A DNA stretch of 46,692 nt from Nitrososphaerota archaeon (GTDB lineage Archaea; Thermoproteota; Nitrososphaeria; Nitrososphaerales; Nitrosopumilaceae). The notes under the pieces are model-generated. The model was given only the letters and a program-made list of their open reading frames with translations. It had not been told where the DNA came from and did no database searches. Location of the stretch: NCBI GenBank assembly GCA_028867675.1, contig JAGWGA010000011.1:1-46692 (forward strand). Direction: 5' to 3'. A program made the translations under genes and the position numbers. This document shows, piece after piece, positions 41,893 to 46,692 of this stretch (the first letter of the stretch is position 1; each line of letters opens with the position of its first letter).

Positions 41893-43177
41893 CTAGTATG
41901 TTTTTTGGGTTTTTCCCAAAGATTATGATCATTGCCTCTTTTCCAAAACCTCCTTTATGATATATGATATCTGGGGGTGTCTTCAATTTGGATATGGAAA
42001 TCTTTGTACCCCATGAGATGGTACTGCCTTCTTTTTCTGAAATTATTTTAGGTTCTTTATCTCTGTCATAAGATGAAGTTTTGAATCCTTTTGAGATTGC
42101 ATTTTTGATTGTTTTTTCATCATATTTCAAATTCAAACCTGACCTGACAGAAGGAAATTTTTTTGACATTTCTAGTACTGCAGAGGCAACATGCTTTGAA
42201 CCTCCATACTTGAGATTTCCTGCAACTGTGACAAATTTTCCCGTTCTTACAATTCTACCTTCTAAACCAATGATGTCTTTTAGTGAATCGGGATTTGATG
42301 TAGAATATACGAAATTTGTTTGACATTCTGGAATGTATTCATAAATGGAGTTTATGACACAAAATTCTGAAATGGCTTCTGATAATTTATTTTCAATCTC
42401 ATCTATCACATTCTTTGTTTTGGTAATTGGCAAACCTCTTCCAATCTTTGCAGCGTTTCTCATGGAATCTACTGTAAAAATACGTGCAAAATCAATGGCT
42501 TCTGATAATTTTTTTCCTTTTGCTATATTTGCACACAAGGCGGCTGAAAAAGTACAACCTCCTCCATGACTTTCAAATTTCATTCTACTATGAGAAAAAA
42601 TCCTGAATTCTTTGCCGTCCAAAAGAAGATCTGAAACTTTATCTCCTTTAAGAAAATGCCCTCCTTTTATTATGACATTTTTAGCACCGATTTTTTGAAT
42701 CTTTATAGCTGCTTTTTTCATATCGTCCAAGGATTCTATCTTGACATTTGCTATTTTTTCGGCCTCCATTATGTTTGGAGTGATAACATATACAAGAGGA
42801 ACTAACAACATTTTGAAATCTGAAAAGGCATTCTCCATTTGTAGAATTCCGCCTGTTGTAGATTTGAATACTGGATCTAATATGATTGGAATTTCTATTT
42901 TTCTAAGTTCAGAGTATATTGCCTGTATAGTTTGTTTATTGTAAACCATTCCTATCTTTATTGCATCTATTTGAAAATCTTCAAGGACAGATCTTATCTG
43001 ACTTTTAACAAGTGATGGTGAGACTGGTTCAACACCAAAAAACTTTGACGTATTCTGACTTGTAACTGCCGTAATTACACTTAAGCCATATGTGCCCAAT
43101 GCGTGAAATGTCTTGATGTCTCCCTGTATGCCTGCACCTGAGGAAGGATCAGAACCTGCAATTGATAACACATGCAT
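41867..43177 (-). CDS. thiDN: bifunctional HMP(-P) kinase ThiD / thiamine-phosphate synthase ThiN
   Basis: Residues 1-255 are a ribokinase-fold ThiD: SIAGSDPSSGAGIQGDIKTFHALG, then DPVFKSTTG, then the anion hole/catalytic SHGGGCTFSAALCANIAKG. Residues 265-436 are ThiN, the archaeal thiamine-phosphate synthase that replaces ThiE, with VAGNLKYGGSKHVASAVLEM and PDIIYHKGGFGKEAMIIIFGK. The enzyme phosphorylates hydroxymethylpyrimidine and joins it to the thiazole phosphate. It is divergent from thiC with only 37 bp between starts. A shared TTTAAA at about 43201-43206 is the likely TATA for this gene (26 bp to the ATG). Confidence 0.94.
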   Translation of the reverse strand: MHVLSIAGSDPSSGAGIQGDIKTFHALGTYGLSVITAVTSQNTSKFFGVEPVSPSLVKSQIRSVLEDFQIDAIKIGMVYNKQTIQAIYSELRKIEIPIILDPVFKSTTGGILQMENAFSDFKMLLVPLVYVITPNIMEAEKIANVKIESLDDMKKAAIKIQKIGAKNVIIKGGHFLKGDKVSDLLLDGKEFRIFSHSRMKFESHGGGCTFSAALCANIAKGKKLSEAIDFARIFTVDSMRNAAKIGRGLPITKTKNVIDEIENKLSEAISEFCVINSIYEYIPECQTNFVYSTSNPDSLKDIIGLEGRIVRTGKFVTVAGNLKYGGSKHVASAVLEMSKKFPSVRSGLNLKYDEKTIKNAISKGFKTSSYDRDKEPKIISEKEGSTISWGTKISISKLKTPPDIIYHKGGFGKEAMIIIFGKNPKNILGKISKIIT

Positions 43178-43214
43178 GATCTTTAGTTTAGAAACTCACG
43201 TTTAAATCCAATTA

Positions 43215-44561
43215 ATGACTAAAAATAGTAAATTGAGTACCCAGATGAACGCCGCCCGCAGGGGTGTTGCTACAGATGAGATGAAGGCAGTTGCCAAAGA
43301 TGAAGATGTTACACTAGAATGGCTTATTCCAAAGATTGCAAACGGATCCATAATAATTCCTCATAATAATTCAAGGCTACAAAAAATTAGAGTGGTTGGA
43401 ATAGGAAAGGGAATGAAGACAAAGGTAAATGTAAACATTGGAAATTCTACTTTAAACCAGAATCTTGAGGAAGAGATCAAAAAAGCCCAAGTTGCAGTAA
43501 AGTATCACGCTGATACTATAATGGATCTTAGCGATGGTGGAGATGTTGGTATGTACAGAAGAAAACTCCTTGAAGTTGCACCAATTGCTTTTGGAACTGT
43601 ACCTGTTTACGAGGCGTATAATTACGGAATAGAAAAACACAAGAATCCTTTGGATATAACAGAAGATGATTTTCTAAATGCTTTTGAGCATAACGTAAAG
43701 GATGGAGTCGACTATACTACAATCCATTCTGGTATCACAAAGGATATTGCAAAACGAATCCTTTCAGTAAATAGACATGCTGGTATTGTAAGCAAGGGAG
43801 GAACCATTACAGCCGCATGGATGTTAAAGTATGATAAGGAAAATCCATACTATGAACACTTTGATTATTTGATAGAACTTGCAAGAAAATATGATGTTAC
43901 TTTTAGCTTAGGTGATGCATTACGACCAGGTTCAATATTGGATTCTCATGATGAACTCCAAGTGCAAGAGATGATCAACATATCTCGGCTAACTAAACAA
44001 GCACACGAAAAAGATGTTCAGGTAATGGTGGAAGGACCAGGACATGTTCCACTAAATGAGGTTGCAGCAAATGTTCGATTAGCAAAATCTCTAATTGGCG
44101 AAGTACCATACTATGTACTAGGACCGTTAGTCACAGATGTGGCATCAGGTCATGATCATATTGCAAGTGCAATTGGTGCTGCGGTATCAGCAAGTGAAGG
44201 AGTAGATTTACTATGTTATCTTACACCTGCAGAACATCTGGCATTACCAACAGCAGAAGAAGTAAAGGCAGGATTGATTGCATATAGAATTGCAGCTCAT
44301 GCAGGGGATTTAGTTAAGCTAAGAGACAAGGCAATAAAATGGGATATGGAAATGACCGAAGCAAGAAGAACACTGAACTGGGAAAAACAGATTGCATTAT
44401 CGATTGACCCTGAAGAGGCATCTAAGATTCATGCAAGAACTGGACAACTCAAAGGAAATACCGTTCCATGTACAATGTGTGGAGGTGCATGTGTCTATAT
44501 CATGCTCCCACAACAAAGGTTTGCAAAAACCGAAGTGGAAAAATTACAGCAAACTGGTTAG
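43215..44561 (+). CDS. thiC: phosphomethylpyrimidine synthase ThiC
   Basis: The 448-residue radical-SAM enzyme makes HMP-phosphate from aminoimidazole ribotide. The family core is clear (YEAYNYGIEKHKNPLDIT, DGVDYTTIHSGI, EGPGHVPLNE, YVLGPLVTDVASGHDHI). The C-terminal cluster motif is CTMCGGAC, that is C-x2-C-x3-C, one residue shorter than the usual C-x2-C-x4-C. ATG 43215 is the listed start; the internal ATG at 43245 (MNAARRGVATDEMK) aligns better with short-form ThiC and leaves a 16-nt leader after a TTTAAA box near 43201. Divergent from thiDN, so HMP synthesis and use are expressed together. Confidence 0.96.
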   Translation: MTKNSKLSTQMNAARRGVATDEMKAVAKDEDVTLEWLIPKIANGSIIIPHNNSRLQKIRVVGIGKGMKTKVNVNIGNSTLNQNLEEEIKKAQVAVKYHADTIMDLSDGGDVGMYRRKLLEVAPIAFGTVPVYEAYNYGIEKHKNPLDITEDDFLNAFEHNVKDGVDYTTIHSGITKDIAKRILSVNRHAGIVSKGGTITAAWMLKYDKENPYYEHFDYLIELARKYDVTFSLGDALRPGSILDSHDELQVQEMINISRLTKQAHEKDVQVMVEGPGHVPLNEVAANVRLAKSLIGEVPYYVLGPLVTDVASGHDHIASAIGAAVSASEGVDLLCYLTPAEHLALPTAEEVKAGLIAYRIAAHAGDLVKLRDKAIKWDMEMTEARRTLNWEKQIALSIDPEEASKIHARTGQLKGNTVPCTMCGGACVYIMLPQQRFAKTEVEKLQQTG

Positions 44562-44948
44562 AACTTTTTCAAGACTAGGAACAGTTTGAAATTTTGTAAT
44601 CTCTGATGGTGTAATCCATCTATATTCCGAATTTTCCCAGTTTAATTTGATTTTAGGATCCTTTACAGAAAATAAGAATGGAAAAATGAGCCATTCATGG
44701 TTGTCATATTGGGGAGAATCCGTTCTAATCTCTACCCCCGCTTTAACTAGGGTAATCTGTTTTTCTAAGATGTTTGTCTCTTCTAATATCTCTATTTTTG
44801 CCCTATAGAGTGGCTCTTCATTTCCTTCTATAATGCCGCTAACTCCTGCCCAAAGATCTTTCATTGTTCTTACTTTGTCACTTCGTTTTAAAATTAAATA
44901 TTGACCATCCTGAGTCAGAAAAGAAGTTACAATTTTCGTAGTTTTCAA
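44544..44948 (-). CDS. Nudix hydrolase family protein
   Basis: The 134-residue protein has the Nudix fold. The Nudix box GIIEGNEEPLYRAKIEILEET keeps the glycine and the EExE-like glutamates, but the usual arginine before the first catalytic glutamate is isoleucine. Activity could be changed. The start is TTG at 44948, immediately after the tyrA stop. The gene ends inside thiC (18-bp convergent overlap). Substrate unknown; it may clean up or process a nucleotide or cofactor. Confidence 0.82.
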   Translation of the reverse strand: MKTTKIVTSFLTQDGQYLILKRSDKVRTMKDLWAGVSGIIEGNEEPLYRAKIEILEETNILEKQITLVKAGVEIRTDSPQYDNHEWLIFPFLFSVKDPKIKLNWENSEYRWITPSEITKFQTVPSLEKVLTSLL

Positions 44949-45803
44949 TTATTTTTCGACAGAGTTTACCATCATGACAAGTTTCTTGTAAGAGTCTTCA
45001 AAATCTACGTTCTTGGCAAGTCTCTCTTTAGCACTTGAGATATATTTTATCATCTCTTCAGTTTTGTTTTCTTGAATCAAAATTAGCATTCTTCCAATAT
45101 CCTTCCAAAATTCTTCTGCATATCTTCTAATTTCTGGATTAGAAATTATCGTTTCAATTAGTTCCTGTGGTTCAGTCATTATTCCTGTAGTGAGAAGCTT
45201 TTGAGCTTTAAAGGTAGTACCTGCCATCTTTTCAACTAGAGAAAAGTTTTCCTCTTTTGCAAATATGTTTGCAAGTGCCAAGTTTATCAAATGTGGCATT
45301 CCTAATACTATGGCAATTTTCTTGTCATGTTCTGTAGCGTCAATTTGAACAAAGCTTGCTTCTTCAAATAATGACTTTGCAACAGCCATCTCTTTTTTTG
45401 CATCTCTGATTGGAATTGATATGATATTTTGACCCTTTAGTTTCTTAGTACCTGGACCAAACATTGGATGAATGCAAATTGGATTTACTTTATCTGGAAT
45501 TTTAGAAAGAGCACCAGCAGTCTTTGTCTTGAGTGATGAAATATCAATCAAGTAAGAATCACGCTTCATTTCTTTTGCAATGAGTCGTATCGTCTCAGGT
45601 GTACGCTTGACTGGTATGCATAGAATAACATAATCTGCTGTAAGAATTGCTCCTACAAGTGAATTGGCCTTAGTTACAGACTTGTTTAAAATCTCTTTTT
45701 CAGAGTCGTAACCTATAATGTCATAATCTTTTTCAAGAAAATACTTGGAAAACCATTTTCCCATCTGGCCCTCCGCCCCAATGATAGCAATCTTCTTTTT
45801 CAT
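44949..45803 (-). CDS. tyrA: prephenate dehydrogenase
   Basis: The 284-residue enzyme oxidises prephenate to 4-hydroxyphenylpyruvate for tyrosine. It has an N-terminal NAD(P) site IIGAEGQMGKWFSKYF, the prephenate-binding ICIHPMFGPGTKKLKGQNI near 112, and a helical dimerisation domain. No chorismate mutase or ACT domain is attached. Its start overlaps the upstream aminotransferase stop by one base and the Nudix gene follows directly, so all three are in one leftward unit. Confidence 0.92.
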   Translation of the reverse strand: MKKKIAIIGAEGQMGKWFSKYFLEKDYDIIGYDSEKEILNKSVTKANSLVGAILTADYVILCIPVKRTPETIRLIAKEMKRDSYLIDISSLKTKTAGALSKIPDKVNPICIHPMFGPGTKKLKGQNIISIPIRDAKKEMAVAKSLFEEASFVQIDATEHDKKIAIVLGMPHLINLALANIFAKEENFSLVEKMAGTTFKAQKLLTTGIMTEPQELIETIISNPEIRRYAEEFWKDIGRMLILIQENKTEEMIKYISSAKERLAKNVDFEDSYKKLVMMVNSVEK

Positions 45804-46692
45804 TATTTACTTCTTAACCTATCCTCTATAATTTGCATTCCCTGATTAAGTGTATCTTCTGGCTGGCAGGCTGATATTCTGACAAATCCCTGATAGTTGC
45901 CAAACCCCTCTCCTGGGGCTATTGCCACCCCTAAATCCAAAAGTTTGTTTGTAAAATCTACTGAATCAAAATTTTCTTGTCTTATTTTGGCGAATAGATA
46001 CATGGCACCATCAGGCTCTATAAAGTCTAATTTCATGGTTCTTGCCTTTTTTAATACTGATTCTAATCTATCTCTGATAGTTTTGGTGTTTCCAGTAGTG
46101 TCAGATTCCAATGCCCTCATGGCAACATATTGCATCGGTTCTGATACGTTTGTCATTGCAAGAGCTTGAATCTTTGCCATTTTTTCTATTATGTCTGGAC
46201 TTGATATGGCGTAACCGATTCTAAAGCCAGTCATTGCATGTGACTTTGAAAATGACTGGGTCACTATTGTCTTGTTATATCCATAAGTGAGAATGCTTTT
46301 CCAGGGTTTGTTTGCATATGAGGAATAGATCTCATCACTTAACACATACAGGTTATTTTTCATTGCCAAGTTCATTATCTCATCTTGTAATTTTTCCGGA
46401 AGTATCTTCCCAGTTGGATTGTTTGGATAATTCAGAACAATCATCTTTGTATTCGCATTTATGGCCTTTTCAATATCTTGTATCTTTGGCTCCCATTTTC
46501 CTTCAATTGTTGTGTGTATGGTTCTGATCTTGACTCCAGAATTGAGAGCATTGTCTCTATATGCAGGCCACGCCGGTTCTATTATTATAATTTCATTACC
46601 TGGATTTAGTAGACTAGAGATTGCCAAAAATATTGAAAAACGCGCACCTGGCGATACCAAAATATCTTCAAATGATGTTTTTACTTTGAATT
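45803..46692 (-). CDS. class I/II aminotransferase, 5' end cut by window edge
   Basis: The PLP enzyme is open to the right edge, so its N-terminus lies outside. The TTG at 46660 is not a credible start, because ten coding codons (FKVKTSFEDI) continue upstream of it. Visible motifs are VLNYPNNPTGK near the substrate loop, VLSDEIYSSY, and SFSKSHAMTGFRIGY with the PLP lysine in SFSKS. It resembles aspartate/aromatic aminotransferases. Overlap with tyrA suggests transamination of 4-hydroxyphenylpyruvate or prephenate in tyrosine/phenylalanine synthesis. Substrate is inferred from context. Confidence 0.92.
   Translation of the reverse strand, partial: FKVKTSFEDILVSPGARFSIFLAISSLLNPGNEIIIIEPAWPAYRDNALNSGVKIRTIHTTIEGKWEPKIQDIEKAINANTKMIVLNYPNNPTGKILPEKLQDEIMNLAMKNNLYVLSDEIYSSYANKPWKSILTYGYNKTIVTQSFSKSHAMTGFRIGYAISSPDIIEKMAKIQALAMTNVSEPMQYVAMRALESDTTGNTKTIRDRLESVLKKARTMKLDFIEPDGAMYLFAKIRQENFDSVDFTNKLLDLGVAIAPGEGFGNYQGFVRISACQPEDTLNQGMQIIEDRLRSK

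Noticed and set aside
43178-43214. TPP riboswitch before thiC or thiDN
   Set aside because: The 37-bp divergent gap is too short and lacks any riboswitch-like structure.
1-46692. CRISPR arrays, insertion sequences, integrases, prophage or replication origin
   Set aside because: No regularly spaced repeats, transposase or integrase motifs, or Orc1/Cdc6 gene were seen.

Overview
The window is about 46.7 kb of AT-rich archaeal chromosome and carries the gene set of a Nitrososphaerota (Thaumarchaeota) genome. The lineage call rests on TFB, SRP19, SRP54, Gar1, S8e, S24e, S27ae, IF-5A, Pus10 and a bacterial-like ScpA/ScpB pair. It also rests on the J-domain/ferredoxin fusion known from this phylum, a ThiD-ThiN fusion, an intron-containing tRNA-Tyr, and TATA boxes about 26 bp upstream of start codons (leaderless transcripts). 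No amo genes are present, so ammonia oxidation cannot be read from the window itself. Genus is not determined.

Bases 1-24,200 form a dense inorganic-phosphate region. It holds a secreted phospholipase C/acid-phosphatase-type enzyme, an orphan sensor histidine kinase, a membrane-anchored PstS, two thymidylate-kinase-like P-loop proteins in tandem, SixA, Ppx/GppA, a CHAD protein and an AbrB-PhoU regulator. Then follow the pstC-pstA-pstB-phoU operon, a PHA synthase, a large protein with a C-terminal PhoU/DUF47-like domain paired with a PPDK that lacks its PEP domain, UspA, and a second, soluble PstS. Together they would cover Pi release, capture, import, polyphosphate turnover, carbon storage and signalling. 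Short symmetrical elements, many containing CTATGTA/TACATAG or GAACTA, recur in front of the phosphate genes and are candidates for an undescribed Pho operator.

Bases 24,200-29,100 are mostly leftward housekeeping genes (scpA, scpB, S8e, SRP19, gar1, tfb), a rightward TPR-like/receiver protein, an Lrp/AsnC regulator and tRNA-Tyr. Bases 29,200-35,400 read rightward: a protein of unknown function, IF-5A, a very convincing C/D-box sRNA, a 37-residue zinc-ribbon ORF, dph6, srp54, the DnaJ-ferredoxin fusion, pus10 and an HExxH protein. Bases 35,400-46,692 hold S27ae/S24e, a DUF309 protein, ApgM, an FKBP, a hemerythrin, GalT, a GNAT-nucleotidyltransferase pair, divergent thiDN/thiC, and an aromatic amino acid cluster (Nudix, TyrA and an aminotransferase cut by the window edge).

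No CRISPR array, insertion sequence or prophage is seen. The most promising material is the phosphate supercluster with its shared operators, the PPDK'/DUF47 pair, the tandem kinase with a changed P-loop lysine, the C/D-box sRNA and several small cysteine-rich ORFs.
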